64,000 nt of DNA from Nymphaea colorata (Eukaryota > Streptophyta > Magnoliopsida > Nymphaeales > Nymphaeaceae): assembly GCF_008831285.2 (NCBI RefSeq), contig NC_045143.1, forward strand, positions 21,290,854-21,354,853, read 5' to 3'. The notes beneath the pieces were generated by a model, which saw only the letters and a program-made list of their open reading frames with translations, did not search any database and had not been told where the DNA came from. Shown one piece after another: positions 1 to 11,949 of the stretch (position 1 is the stretch's first letter; each line of letters opens with the position of its first letter). A program made the translations under genes and the position numbers.

Positions 1-877
1 TTTGGGCTTCTCCGTTGATGCTAAAGCTCCAGCCAAGGATATAATGGTCGCTAGCAACCTTGCCGACTCCAGAAGAGAAGCCAACGTACATGAAATGTTT
101 TAGTACAGAGGAGAGATCTAACTTGGTCGAGAGAAGGGGCTTCTTGGGCTTGATAGGATTCGTGATGGGGGCCATACTCACATTGAGCTGCTGCCAATGA
201 CTTTGGTAGTCTATCCACGCGAGAATCGGCGACCCACTGAGTAGATTGATTGGCAGCTCAGGGGTTGAATCTGATAGGAAGTAGGAAGCCGGAGCAGAGA
301 GGTTGGAGATCGGACTGTTTATGCCGATGATGCGAACATGGTTGCCACTGGCGTTGTTCGAGGTTGCACCCGCATCTCGTGCGCTATCAAACTCGACGGC
401 GAAGATGTGGTTGGAGGAGTTGCCTATGTTGGAGATGTTGAAGAGACCAAGATAGTTGGCGCCGCTCTGCGCGTCGACGGTGGCCGGAGAAGGAACTGCA
501 GCAAAGCTGAAGGCGTGGTTGCCCATGCTGGGGTCCGCTGTCCTCATGGTGAAAGCGAAGTGGGTGCTGAATGAAAGAACCGTGCCATTGGTGTCGTCAG
601 CACCAGCAGCACCAGAAATAGGAGAGGAAGATGATGGAATAGGAGGAGACGACTGGTTTAATTTCAGTTGAAGAGGGAAACGGTAGAAGGCGTGACCGAA
701 TGTGGGGTTGCTGGGATCGACGCTTAGGCGCAGCAGGCCATTGGAGGAAACATCTGCAGCCCCATCCAAGGTCAGGTTTGCCCCTTGGAAGCCATTATTG
801 AAGATGAAACCGCCCGTCGTTGAAACTGCATGGACAGCAAGGGACAGAATCACCAGAAAGTGAAGCAGAAGTTTCAT
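1..877 (-). CDS. L-type lectin-domain receptor kinase, N-terminal part (runs off left edge)
   Basis: Reading the minus strand from the ATG at 877-875 gives 292 codons with no stop up to the window edge. Residues 1-20 (MKLLLHFLVILSLAVHAVST) form a signal peptide. The rest is a legume-lectin beta-sandwich: FIFNNGF near residue 25, FGHAFYRFPLQL, VLSFSTHFAFTM, FAVEFDSARDA (the acidic strand of the fold), then the later strands ILAWIDYQ and HFMYVGFSSGVG, and HYILGWSFSINGEA at the edge. In this family the lectin domain is extracellular and is followed by a transmembrane helix and a cytoplasmic Ser/Thr kinase, which would lie left of base 1. Lectin receptor kinases act in plant surface sensing. No frameshift or stop is visible. 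The Asp-Asn metal-binding pair of true lectins is not obvious, as is common in LecRKs. The exact subfamily cannot be assigned. Confidence 0.9.
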   Translation of the reverse strand, partial: MKLLLHFLVILSLAVHAVSTTGGFIFNNGFQGANLTLDGAADVSSNGLLRLSVDPSNPTFGHAFYRFPLQLKLNQSSPPIPSSSSPISGAAGADDTNGTVLSFSTHFAFTMRTADPSMGNHAFSFAAVPSPATVDAQSGANYLGLFNISNIGNSSNHIFAVEFDSARDAGATSNNASGNHVRIIGINSPISNLSAPASYFLSDSTPELPINLLSGSPILAWIDYQSHWQQLNVSMAPITNPIKPKKPLLSTKLDLSSVLKHFMYVGFSSGVGKVASDHYILGWSFSINGEAQ

Positions 878-1202
878 GGCCAACAGAATCTCTCTTTCTC
901 TGTCGGTAGTAGTTGCAGAAGGAATGAGACCTTAAATTGCAGGCAGGGTTTGTGGAGGAAGAGCAGCTCGTTAGCCGGAACAGAGAAAGGATAACCTCTT
1001 GCGTAAATGGCGAAGCCTCAAATTTAACTAACGTGGGCACCCGCCCACAATTGCACACTGCAACGAACGGTTGGCAGGCGCAAATGATTTGAAGTAGGTA
1101 GATGGGTCCTTATTTTATTATTATCTTTCCAAATGTTGTTTAATTTCACAAGTTACTTGAAAGACAATTACACATCCGTCCTCAGTTCCTATATGGCGAT
1201 GA
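878..1202 (-). promoter_or_regulatory. 5' leader and proximal upstream region of the lectin receptor kinase
   Basis: This is non-coding DNA directly upstream of the LecRK start. I see no convincing TATA box on the minus strand. The interval is recognisably duplicated at 7380-7624, so it was copied together with the gene start. The copy lacks most of 1085-1180. Confidence 0.5.
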
Positions 1203-1420
1203 TAAATAGGGCTGCACACGAGTCAAGCCGAGTCGAGCTCGACTCGGCTCAAAAAACTGAATCTCGAGCTTGGCTCGAACTTGAGTCGAGCTCCTTATAG
1301 CAAGCTCGAGCTTGACTCGACTATACAAAGTCGAACTCGACTCGTTTAACTCATTTAACTTGTTTAGCGTTAACTCATTAATCCATTTAACTTGTTTAGC
1401 TTTAGCGTTAACTCGACAAT
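1203..1420. repeat. GAGTCGAGCTCGACTC-rich palindromic repeat
   Basis: A cluster of the self-complementary motif GAGTCGAGCTCGACTC and relatives (CTCGAGCTTGACTCGA) is followed by several copies of TTTAACTTGTTTAGCGTTAACTC. The composition differs sharply from the flanks. Such GAGCTCGA-rich stretches are typical of ends of plant DNA transposons. I found no matching opposite end, so the family is unknown. Confidence 0.5.
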
Positions 1421-2262
1421 AATGAGTCCAATTCTTGACAACCTGAGTGGAAGTTCTTGGAAGTTCTTGGCATTTTTTGGAGATGTTTTTGAATCTCATA
1501 ACCGAACTCGCCTCAATCAATTATGCTTTGGTAAAAGCCAACTGAAGGCTACCTTTTATGACTCTTTTGGTTAAAGGTCTTTCAACTTTAGATGAATGAA
1601 AAATTTTATTACCAAAAAGAAAACACCCATTTTAAGGCTAGGAAGGACTACATACTTGGGTTGTAAGAAACGACAAACGATGAAAGAAACAGAACAAAAG
1701 ACGGGCTTGGGTATAGTAATGAAGGAAACAAAGAAGAAAAAGACAATGCAGTGCAGCCTTTCGACAACTATTACAAAATTCAGATGCATCAAAGCTATTA
1801 TTTGTCGGTTACACCTTGGTGAGGCAAATTTTACCCATTAATGTTTATCCAAATAAATTTTTGGAATAAAAAATAAAAATATCAAAGTTGAAAAAAGGAA
1901 AAAGAGATTTGTCTACCTGATTAAGAGGTTATGAAAGGTAATACGACAGCATGGTGTCTGAATGTTCTAAGTCACACATACATGTACATGAAAATATGTG
2001 TTTGAACACATGCTCTCACATGCACGAGTGCATAGAGAACATAAATACACAAGCAAAGGATAATATAAGCACATCAAGGTCATAGAGTCTGATTTTTTTG
2101 TTAAGAACCAAGTGCAGCCCAAAAGGGAAAACTTTTCAACAGCAATTCCCCCACAATAGAAATGTTCACACATGAAAGGGCAAGTGAAATATGGCAATAG
2201 AAGCGAATCCATTAAAGAAAAAAACATTTAATAAAATATTCCTGGTTCTTGGTCCTAGATAG
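1421..2262. other. AT-rich intergenic DNA, no gene seen
   Basis: Short open frames occur on both strands, but none resembles a known protein. Purine-rich A tracts lie at 1595-1760. Confidence 0.5.
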
Positions 2263-3962
2263 GTAGTTGTTTGCATCCCCAAAATTTTTGATTGGTTTTG
2301 TAGTGCTCCAGAAAAATGAGGTTTTGTTTTAAAATAAGAAAGAAAGGGACTCGCCCGTCAGTACAAGGATCGACTATTCCCGGGATCTTTACCGGGGGTA
2401 ATCAACCAAAGGGCTATATTTATCATTGACGCATTTTGTTTTAAGTTAAACATCTTTTTTATTCTAAATGCGGTATAGCAAAATATTGAAAGTTTGATGT
2501 TTCAAACTTTTGAAAAAATTCTTGAAGGATCACTTGAGAATGTTAGACATTTTGGGAAAAACTAGAATTGAAAAATCCTTATGAATATCATTTGGAAAGC
2601 TTGAAAAATCATTTTGAAATCACTTTAGTATTCTCTTAAGACATTAAGAATGTTTGAGATTTTGCTATAATTCGGTTACTACATACTTAGAGCTTCATCT
2701 CATCTTGCTTAAGTTCTTTTAAAGATGTGATTGTGTTCATTTGTGATATTAAGTGAATGTGAATGCATGAATGCATTGATCCTATATGATTAAGAGAGAA
2801 TGAAGCATTCCTACCACAACATTTATCTAAGGCATTCCTACCATAACATACATCTAAAGTTTTTGTTTTGATAAATATCATATATAAGAAGGAAGAATTT
2901 TTGAAAATGGATTGGGGTTGTAGACCATCAAGCATGAATCCAATATTGGGTCATTACTTGAGCTTATACTATTAGTGAAGTCGGTAAATGAAAAATTAAA
3001 ATCTTAAAGGATAAGAGAAAAATATTGAAAGAATGGAAAAGATGAAAGACTTCCATAGAAATAGAGAGAGAGAGAGATAGAAAATGATGTATATATACGT
3101 GTGCATACCATCACATATGCACATATATGAAAATTTGTAACAAATGATATTGATTTGAATAGGGAGAGAGATTTTTAGAGGAAAAGAGAAATACGTATAC
3201 ATACTTGTATGTGTATGTATAAGAAAATTTGTAAGGGAAGATATTGGTCTTGAAAAGAGAGATAAAAGATTCAAGAGATAGAAAATAGAACACATATACA
3301 CATGTATTTTGTATATATAAAAATTTGTAAAATATGGAAACATAGACAAAGAGAGATGGAAGAAAATCATCATGTGCATATATATGTATATAGCTTGTAT
3401 ATACATACATATCTTCATGATATTAAAAATCAAGAAATGAAAAAATAACCGACTTCAAGATTGATGTAGGCCAGAGGGGAGCTTGGACTCATGCAAGAGC
3501 CTAAGCTAAATTTTGAAAGCTACATTAGAGAAGTTATTTACTTTTAAAAATCTTTTGTAAAATATGATTTATGTTCAAGCATAGAACGTTATTATTTGGT
3601 TTGTTACAAGGAAAAATCTTCCACCGTTGGGTATGAAAAAAAATCAAGCAACATAACGAGACATTCGTTAGGGTTTCTAATTGGATGATTAATAAGGAAA
3701 CTATACGTAATGATATAAGAATGCATTTTTAACATGTACATATTCGTGAAGGTTTCCCTGAGTTGGACAAGTCCTAACCTCGAAAATTAATATGAAGATA
3801 AAAATAAAGAGCCCCAAACCACACTCTTATTCCCATCATACATTCACATATAAATGAAAAACCAAGCAACTATGCATGGATAATATATAGACAACATTCA
3901 AGGGAGGAAAGAGAAAAGTTCAACTAGGAGGAAGAGCATGATCTAACTTCAAAATGATATAC

Positions 3963-4800
3963 CATCTCATCTTCTCATGCTCGTGATGCGCTTGACCATA
4001 GACTTTTGTCTCTAAAAAAGAGGTTGACAGTTATCTCTTTTGGGCATGGGGAGATGAAGATGAGAAAAGAATGAATAAAGAAACAATGCTATATTCAATA
4101 ATGAGAAAACTTGATTTAATAATGAAATGAAAGATCATCTCATCTTTCCATGCTCCCGGTACACTTGAGCATAGTCTCTTGTCTCTAAAAAGAGGTTGAA
4201 TGCTATCTCCTTTGACCATGGGGAGATGAAGATGAGAAAAAAAATGAAGAAAGAAACAATGCTATATTCAATTAAGAGAAAACATGATTTAATCAAAAAA
4301 TGAAATATCATCTCATCTTTCCATGCTCCCGGTGCACTTGAGCATAGCCTCTTGTCTCTAAAAAGAGGTTGGGTGCTATCTCCTTTAGCCATGGGGAAAT
4401 GAAGATGAGGAGAAAATGAAGAAAGAAAGACAATGATATATTCAATAAGAAAGAAAACATGATTTAATCATAAAATGAAAGATCATCTCATCTTTCCATG
4501 CTCTTAGTGCACTTGAGCATAGCCTCTTGTCTCTAAAAAGAGGTTGAGTGCTATCTCCTTCAGCCATAGGAGATGAAGATGATGAGAAAATGAAGAAAGA
4601 AAGACAATGCTATATTCAATAAAAAAGAAAACATGATTTAATCATGAAATGAAAGATCATCTCATCTTTCTCTACTCCCGGTGCACTTGAGCATAGCCTC
4701 TTGTCTTTAAAAAGAGGTTGAGTGCTATCTCTTTTAGTCATGGGAAGATGAAGATGAGAAGAAAATGAAAATAAGAGAAAAATGAGAGGGATGATGATTA
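3963..4800 (-). repeat. Five-copy ~174-bp tandem array inside the solo LTR
   Basis: The phrase CATCTCATCTTTCCATGCTC or a close variant starts at 3963, 4136, 4309, 4484 and 4658, a spacing of 173-175 bp. Each unit also contains CTTGTCTCTAAAAAGAGGTTG. The LTRs at 20003-28748 and 31312-34231 carry only one related unit (around 26870-26960 and 32385-32470), so the array expanded in this copy. Confidence 0.85.
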
Positions 4801-5039
4801 CATACATCTGATGAGAAATGACTTAAGAAAATGAACAATAATGGTTGAAATAATCTTGCACTTACCTTGAAAGAATCTTCAAGAGAGTTGCAGCTTGCTC
4901 CAAGTTGGAGAGGAAGGTGAGAAATAGAAAGAGGAAGAGGGAGAAAGAGAGAGCTCAAAAGAAGCCCTAAGTCTTCAAGTGAGAATACTCTAGGGTTTCT
5001 CCTAAGGGCGACTCTTACCCAAGAGGGGGAGAAGTGGAG

Positions 5040-5049
5040 GGTATTTATA
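5040..5049 (-). promoter_or_regulatory. TATA box of the solo LTR
   Basis: Minus-strand GTATAAATAC lies upstream of a pyrimidine-rich leader at the same relative position as TATAAATA in the related LTR at 26643-26650. It is the probable U3/R promoter of the ancestral element. Confidence 0.5.
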
Positions 5050-5720
5050 CAGGATTTTGGAGACAAAACCCAAATTTTAATTTTTTTTGAATTTTATAAC
5101 ATTTTCATCCGAATTTTACATAATTTTGAAAAAGAAATGGTTTGAAATGAGTATTGATTTGCCATTAGGCCTGTAAAAACACTTTCGAAAGTAGGATGGG
5201 TCTTTGCCCACCCAAAAAGACCAAAACCGCCCCCTAAAGGGTGGTTTTTCGACAAAAAGAAAGCACACGTTCATGACGCGCGATTGTATATCACGCGACT
5301 GCGTGTCGCGGGAAACGTGAAAACACGTTTTTTTTAAATCGAATAAAATTTTCATAAGACGTAATAAAATTTTTAAACGTTCATTTTTATTTGAAATATG
5401 TAAAAGAAAAGTTCTTTGATAAAGAAAAATGGGCGGTCAATTCCATTTTGAGCGATTCCGAACTCGCTCCAAATCCGATTTTGGTTTAATTGGTTGTCGA
5501 CTCGTTCGAGCATGCGACTTGGGTTTAAAACTTGTTTTGACGTGAGAAATAAATTTTTAAAACAAAGGGAAGGTCTATGCACTCGCGATGCTCAAATTTT
5601 GTCGTTTCGAACACGATTCGAATTTTGGATCTGAAATGCTCGATTTGGATCTCAACTTGGGTCTTGGATCTATTTTGGATCTTCAAAAATTTTGAAAAAA
5701 TTTGGGGTGATTTCAGTATT

Positions 5721-7300
5721 ACACAGGCTGCAAAGGTTTTATAGCCATCCATCTCCTTTACAAGTTAATGCAATATTAGCTTACGAATATGTCGTTTTAG
5801 GCTATAAGATAAAAGCTCTTAAAAATTAAAATCCAAGAATGTTACGAGAAAAGAGTAAATTGTCACTATAAGGTTACACACCATGGTGGAGAAAGTAGGA
5901 AAAAACCAGCAGAGAAAGGGAATAAAAGCATACAAAGAATGGACATGTCATATAGAGCTCATGGTTATCTATTTGAGAATTTGCCTCAGCTCAGGAAACA
6001 TATACTGCTGAATATTGTCTTAAAGCAGCTTTGTCATTCAAAGACATGCTAGAAAACTTTACAGGGTGCTGGAAGAATATGACTTTAGCATTCTAAGATG
6101 TGCTAGACAAGAAAAAACAGTCTGCACACATGCCTAGGCATGTAGAAAGTACATGAAATCAAAGAAAAGAGTCAGCACACATACATGCATTTTCATTAAA
6201 ACTACCTCACTTTCATGTGGACATGTGATGTAATGCTCCAAATGTAGAGGCTACTAAATTAACCTTTCCAATGAACAAAAGAGAGGATCTTGATTAGAAA
6301 ATAAGATGGCTTCACACCCATGATATAATACTTAATTTGTTTGAGTGGCTTTCCTTCAATGACTTCTTCACATTGATGACAGATTGATAGTCATAAACCA
6401 ATCTCTAGAACTCATTCAAGCAATGAAATGTTGTGATACACAAGTAATGCAACAAAAGAGGGCGAAAAACTAAAAAGAAACAAGGAAGGAGATACTACTG
6501 ACAATAACTTCGAAAGATTAACAATTTATGTGTAAACATATCACTAATAAGTAAAATTGTTGTGTCAGAAAATTCGTAGGAAAAAGAAAAAAAGCAATCC
6601 CTTCACTTCAAAAAGAATTCATATGAATCTCCTTCGAAATCTCTAACAATAGAACCTAACACAGATGACATAAAAATGTCAGCACCAAAAAAAAAAAAGT
6701 TAGCAATAAAAAAGTCATGATTGAGTGTGTTCAAAAGAGATACAATTAATAATGTTGTCATCAAGGTAAAATCATGCATCAAATAACATAACAACTTAAG
6801 ACTTGTAACAATACTTGGTATTTTGTTAGTTGTTACAATACGAAAAAATTAAGAGAATGGGAATCATGCAGCCTCCGTAAACAACATAAACCACAATAAT
6901 AACAATAAAAAAACATGAAATTCTTAAAAAAAATCACTAACAACATTAAAATTCTCAAGCTTACTACATAATATATTTGAATTGATGTTGAATCATGTTA
7001 TCTCATCTTCAGAAGTGTCCTACAAAAAAACCAACAATAATTGATCAATAAACAATTACCATAACATATAAGCACAAATAAGATGATAAACATTGTTATA
7101 GATACACTTTGATACTTACTTTTAGCAATACCAGTACAAGATTCATTAGGTCGCCATACTGTCTTATCCAATCACCTTCACAAATTAATTCTTGTACTGT
7201 CTTTGGACTCAATGAACTCCTACATATATCCACAATTCAACCTCTAGTACTAAAAGTAGATTGAAAGACAACTGTAGTAATAGGAATACATAATATATCT
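5721..7300. other. AT-rich intergenic DNA, no gene seen
   Basis: Only short, unrecognised open frames are present, with A-rich stretches around 6680-6960. No RNA gene or transposon ends were identified. Confidence 0.5.
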
Positions 7301-7624
7301 CGCTTGTCGTTGAAACTGCATGAAGAGCAAGGGACAGAATCAACTGAAAGTGAAACATAAGTTTAATGGCCAACAGAATCTCTCTATTTCTCTGAGGATA
7401 GTAATTGCAGAAGGAATGAGACCTTAAATTGCAGGCAGGGTTTGTGCTACTAGAGGAAGAGAAGTTTGTTGGCCGGGAGGTGGGGCGGGACAGAGAAGGG
7501 ACAACCTCTTGCCGAAATGGTGGAACTAGAGCCTCAAATTTTAACTAATGTGGGCACCCGCCCACAATTGCACACTGCAGCGAACAGTCTGAAAGGCGCA
7601 GAGTTCCTATTTAATGGCGATGAC
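7301..7624 (-). pseudogene. Truncated duplicate of the lectin receptor kinase 5' end
   Basis: This closely matches 811-1203 in the same orientation and covers the leader and the first ~20 codons. The initiator is lost: the plus-strand CAT at 875-877 corresponds to AAT here, so ATG became ATT. The reading frame otherwise resembles the signal peptide (KLMFHFQLILSLALHAVSTT). Homology stops right after the signal peptide, so there is no lectin domain. Relative to the gene, this copy lacks about 95 bp (equivalent to 1085-1180) and has a small insertion near 7450. An in-frame ATG at codon 4 exists but leads nowhere. It is a dead fragment of an old tandem duplication. Confidence 0.8.
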
Positions 7625-8859
7625 AGTTGACAAATCCATTCTTCCTTTACCGATATAAGTTCTTCCTTTTTCTACATCATTTCTGAATTGTTGACCATTA
7701 CGAACCAATCCATACTCGATTCAGGTTGCCAGATTCATATTTTATATTATTTATCTAAGCCTTCTTTTTTAAATTCATGCATGGCCTCGAACAGTAAGAA
7801 ACTACAAATACTTTCCTCTTTAATTGCCATTCATAAATCTATGATTTTGCAGAACACGACTTTTCAAGCCAATTTGATGTATTATTACATTCAGTGCATG
7901 ATATTTCGTGTAAGCCACTTTACTTCATTGTGTTTCTCTTTATAATGACACTCGTCTTTTTGTTTTAAAAAGCATTGGATTTTATTTTAAACTTGCATGG
8001 TTTGGAATGGATAAGAATAAAGAGAAGGGAAATATAATGTGGACATGTCAATGGCCAACAAAGGATGAAAAGTTCTAGCTTTTTTTATTGCATTGAGAGG
8101 AATCGAGTACAAGGGAGACGGATCACTCTTGGGATCAAGTTCAAGCTAGTTATTGCATGTGCAGTACTTTCGGGGAACCCACCTATGCCCCACTTGGCTT
8201 GTAAGTTTATAATTAATGGTAGACCAACCAGGCGATGTGCGTTATAAAACGTTTCATATAGTTTGCTGAATTATATTTTAAGTTTGGTGAAGGTTGTACT
8301 GCTGCTTTGGTCCCAAATTCTGGTTTGGTCTTCCTTCATTAACGCAATGTGAGCAAGGAGAATAAATGCCTACCATGACCCATATCTCTATATAGTGTAC
8401 CCTTGCATTGACTGCCCATGCGGAGAGAGATACATGTATAGGTTTAAGCTATTAATGTTTAAAAACTGCCATGAGGACGACAGCAGTGTTCCTATTACTG
8501 GGGAATAAGATGAGTTCTTTGGTTGTATTCGAGCATGTACCTTGCCAAATATATAGATATATATAAGAGTCCTTGGGCCATCTCCAACCAATTACTTGAC
8601 TCTAACCTAGTCATTAGCTTTAAGGAGATCATGCGATAGAAATTAAACTGAAAAAACAATGGAAATCTACTTGTATTTTAAAAGGCTGAAAGATCCAATA
8701 AAAAAAGGCAATAAATCTTAATTATCACAAATAGTTTATTTCTTCTATGGATGGGTATTTCAGTTTCTTAAAAATACAATTGGATTTCTATTTTTTTCAA
8801 CTTAATCTTTACCATTTCCTTAAAATCCTACTCCTATCAAATCTGGCATGCATAGTTAC
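7625..8859. other. AT-rich intergenic DNA, no gene seen
   Basis: The short open frames at 7688-7945 and 8065-8247 have no recognisable similarity. Nothing else could be assigned. Confidence 0.45.

Positions 8860-8936
<77 letters not shown>
8860..8936. repeat. Compound (TC)n(TA)n microsatellite
   Basis: About 12 TC units run directly into about 26 TA units. Confidence 0.95.
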
Positions 8937-8939
<3 letters not shown>

Positions 8940-9010
8940 ATCTCCCCTTATGCCAAGTTATTGGCATATTTTCAACCCTTTCTGGAAAGGCAGATGCATT
9001 AGCTCCTCCC

Positions 9011-9387
9011 TAAAAATAGAGTTGTTAAGGGACGTGATGAGATGAATCGTCATCTATGCAGTTTTGGGGATAAGGCAATAAAGTTGGAGATAGAAGATTA
9101 CAAAGAGGCAAAGAAGGATGACGTTTCAGAAACCAAGAGAAACGTTTTAGAAACCAAGGACAACGTTTTAGAAACCAGGAGAAACGTTTTAGAAACCAAG
9201 GAACCCAGAATTAATTCCTATGATCAGAAAACTGCTATAAATCCATGTGTTATGAAAAGAAAGCTCAAGTCATGCAAAACTGGTTGTGGCTGAACAAAAA
9301 CTCTTCTTTCCTTCTTCTTGGACGTAGGTTCTCTTTGAACCGAATCATGTTAACATCTGGTGTTCTTGCTTTTTTTATTTCTTTTTA
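9011..9387 (+). repeat. 5' LTR of the copia element, with 24-nt internal repeats
   Basis: Aligned with 13471-13855. It contains four imperfect 24-nt direct repeats (9120-9205) built on AACGTTTTAGAAACCAAG, and a TATA-like TATAAAT at 9236-9242. Confidence 0.85.
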
Positions 9388-9401
9388 TGGTATGAGAGCT
9401 T
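9388..9401 (+). other. Primer binding site (initiator tRNA-Met type)
   Basis: TGGTATGAGAGCTT sits directly after the 5' LTR. It differs by one base from TGGTATCAGAGC, the standard tRNA-iMet primer site of copia elements. Confidence 0.8.
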
Positions 9402-9427
9402 ACAGTTACAGAGTTGAGTCTGTACTC

Positions 9428-10316
9428 ATGGCATCCTCATCCTCAATGCCACCTGCTCATTCACCGTTGTATCCTTATCCCTATACACTCAACATCTCCA
9501 ACTTAATATCGTTGAAGCTGACTCAAGACAACTTTCTCTTATGGAAAACTCAAGGCTTGGCAATGGTGGAAAGCCAAGACCTTTATGGTTTTCTCACTGG
9601 TGAAATTCCTGCACTACCAGAAACTCTTACTGAGGGATTAAAGGAGGTGCAAAATCCCACTTATACTGCCTGGAAGAAAACTGATCGTTTGTTAAGGGGA
9701 TGGATTACCAGAACATTATCAAAAAGTGTGCTTGGCCTAATTGTCGGCTTGGAGACATCAGTCGACATCCGGAAGTCATTGCTTGATGCTTATTTATAGG
9801 GCTTTCATGAGAGAGAGTTCCATCTTATGCAAAAACTCACAAGTCTGAAGAAGGGTTTAGACTCCATCAATGAGTACATTGGAAAGTTCAAGACAGTATG
9901 TGATGAACTGAGTGCCATTGGGTCAGTGGTATCAGACAAGGACAAAGTTTTCTGGCTTCTGGAAGGTATGGGATCTGGATATCAACTGTTCGTTACCACT
10001 ATGCTTAGACCACCTATGCCACAGTACAAAGAGGTAGTTCCATACTCCAGAGCTATGAAGCACGCAATGACAATTTTGAATCTTCTTCTCAAATGAGCTA
10101 TGTTACGCACAATAGAAAACAATATCCAAATAAGCATCAAGGAGGGTATCAACGTTTCAATTCTAGAGGACATGGATTTGGGCAGAGATATAACAATCGA
10201 AATCAATCCTTTGACCAAATTTGCAACAAGCAAAATCACTCCGCTTTAAAATGTTACAATTACTTCAACCATTCCTTTCAGCCAAATGAGATTCCGCAAA
10301 GCTCTTGCTTCAGTTA
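9428..10316 (+). pseudogene. Copia gag (UBN2-type) with zinc knuckle, broken
   Basis: The likely start is the ATG at 9428 (MASSSSMPPAHSP). LKLTQDNFLLWKTQGLAM and the following residues match the conserved gag N-terminal segment, and SLKKGLDSINEYIGKFKTV the middle segment. A TAG at 9797-9799 interrupts the frame, which resumes in the same register to 10096. A frameshift near 10085 then leads to a basic, Arg/Gly-rich stretch and the knuckle ICNKQNHSALKCYNYF, whose first cysteine is missing. Gag would form the cytoplasmic particle that packages the element RNA. The stop, the shift and the missing Cys show it is inactive. Confidence 0.85.
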
Positions 10317-11949
10317 AAACAGCCGACAATGAAGATAATGAATGGTTCGTTGATATGGGAGCCACTGCCCACATGACTTCGATATTGGTAAGTTATATAA
10401 CTCTCGTCCCTATTTTGGTAATGATGCTATTATTGTAGGAAATGGTGAATTGACTGACATACCTTTGAAAAATGTGTTATGTGTGCCTAAAATAAAAAAG
10501 GATTTACCATTGCTAAGTCAACTTACTTCTGATTTGCCTTATATTATGGAGTTCTCATCCACAGCTTGCTTGATTAAGGACAAAGTGACGCAGAAAATGG
10601 TGGCGACAGGAAATAGGCGAGGAGGTCTTTATGGTCTTGGAAGTTCTCAGTCTGCCTTGTTTTCAACCAGATTTAGGTGTGTAGAATGTGGTCGATGGCA
10701 TGAACAGTTGGGGCATCCTCAATTTGACACAGTTCGGTTATTAAATAGAAACAATTTGATTTTAGTTGAATTCATGAAAAACAAGAACCCCATTTGTTCT
10801 AGTTGTCAAATGGGTAAATCCAGTAAGTTGCCATGTTTTGATGGGGAGTCATATAGTGAACCTTTAATGAAGGTTCATTCTGATCTTTGGGGTCTTGCTC
10901 CCATCTTGTCAAACGAAAAATTTTGATTCTGTCATTTTTATTGACGAATGCACAAAATTTACTTGGTTCTATCCTTTGAATAAAAAATCTGATATCTTTG
11001 AAGTGTTCGTTCATTTTCATAGATATGTTGAACGACAATTTGACAAAAAATTGAAATATTCCAATCTGATGGTGGTGGAGAGCATAGTAGTCAAAAATTA
11101 ATTCATTACCTTGATCAAATGGGAATAAAATAACAAACGTCGTGTCCCAAAACACCCAAGCAGAATGGCACGACTGAACGAAAGCATAGAAATGTGACAG
11201 AACTTGGATTAACGATGATGTTTCATTCAAATACCCCAAAACATTTTTGGGTGGAAGCTTTTTCCACTTCCGTCCACTTTATCAGTAGATTGCCGTCATC
11301 AAGTTTAAATATGGATTCTCCTTATTTTTGAGTTTTTGGAATGCATCCAGACTATGCGTATTTAAGAGTTTTTGGTTGTCGATGTTTTCCTTATCTACAT
11401 GGATATCAAGAATTAAAATTTGATCCAAAATCATTACCATGCATTTTTCTTGGATATAGCACACAGTTCAAAGGTTATAGATGTCTTCATCCTCCAACGG
11501 GCAGAATATACATGTCAAGGCATGTTGTGTTTGATGAAGAAAATTTTCCTTTTAAAGATCTTGCCTGCCTTCATCGACAAGAACAACTTGAGGGAGAGTT
11601 TACTTCACTTATCGATTATGAGATTATAGATGATTTTCATACCAGCCGAGAAATGGATACTTCAGACTTAGACTCTCGAAATGGCACTAGTGAACTCACG
11701 CAGGAACAATTTCAGAATGTGAAGGTTCCACAGACTGAATCTCATGACATATCAAATCCTTTGCCACCAGAAGTTGAAGAAAATAATGATGCAAGGCCGA
11801 CGACCATTATTGCTTCACCACAACCTGAAACTCCATTACAATGCACTATTATTAGTCGCAACATGACTGGGATATCAAAGCCTAATCCAAAATATGCTGA
11901 TCTTCATGATACTGCCACATATGCTTCTATACCTAAGGAGCCGAAATAG
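10317..11949 (+). pseudogene. Copia protease and integrase region, broken
   Basis: The protease core reads WFVDMGATAHMTS at about 10342-10380. The catalytic Asp is kept, but the family Asp-Ser/Thr-Gly is Asp-Met-Gly. The integrase zinc domain follows: WHEQLGHPQ (HxxxxH part) and ICSSCQMGKSSK (CxxC) at 10697-10825. The catalytic core then passes through several frames (IFIDECTKFTWFYPL near 10935). The C-terminal part and hinge form an open frame at 11341-11949, with YLRVFGCRCFPYLHGY and CIFLGYSTQFKGYRC. Protease would cut the polyprotein and integrase would insert the cDNA. Frameshifts near 10925 and 11100-11340 break the product. Confidence 0.85.

Larger units (their letters stand above)
2268..5715 (-). 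mobile_element. Solo LTR of a Tat/Ogre-like (LARD) retrotransposon
   Basis: On the minus strand this begins TGAAATCACCCCAAATTTTT and ends GGGGATGCAAACA. The ends match the two LTRs of the element at 20003-34231 (TGTTATCACCCC... and ...GGGGATGCAAACA). Shared internal landmarks include the conserved block at 2340-2410, the TATA region near 5040 and the sequence for 'cacttgaagacttag'. Flanking pentamers are gtagt (2263-2267) and gtatt (5716-5720), a target duplication with one mismatch. No internal region or second LTR is attached, so it is a solo LTR formed by LTR-LTR recombination. At 3,448 bp it is longer than its relatives (2,920 bp), in part because of the internal 174-bp array. Confidence 0.8.

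Noticed and set aside
795-1058. 87-codon minus-strand open frame
   Set aside because: Out-of-frame shadow over the LecRK start and leader.
2996-3433. 145-codon minus-strand open frame
   Set aside because: Low-complexity product of AT-rich LTR sequence, within the mapped solo LTR.
4031-4807. Four similar minus-strand peptides (KGDS.QPLFRDKRLCSS...) as a repeated small-protein family
   Set aside because: They are translations of the 174-bp tandem repeat inside the solo LTR, with no independent evidence of coding.
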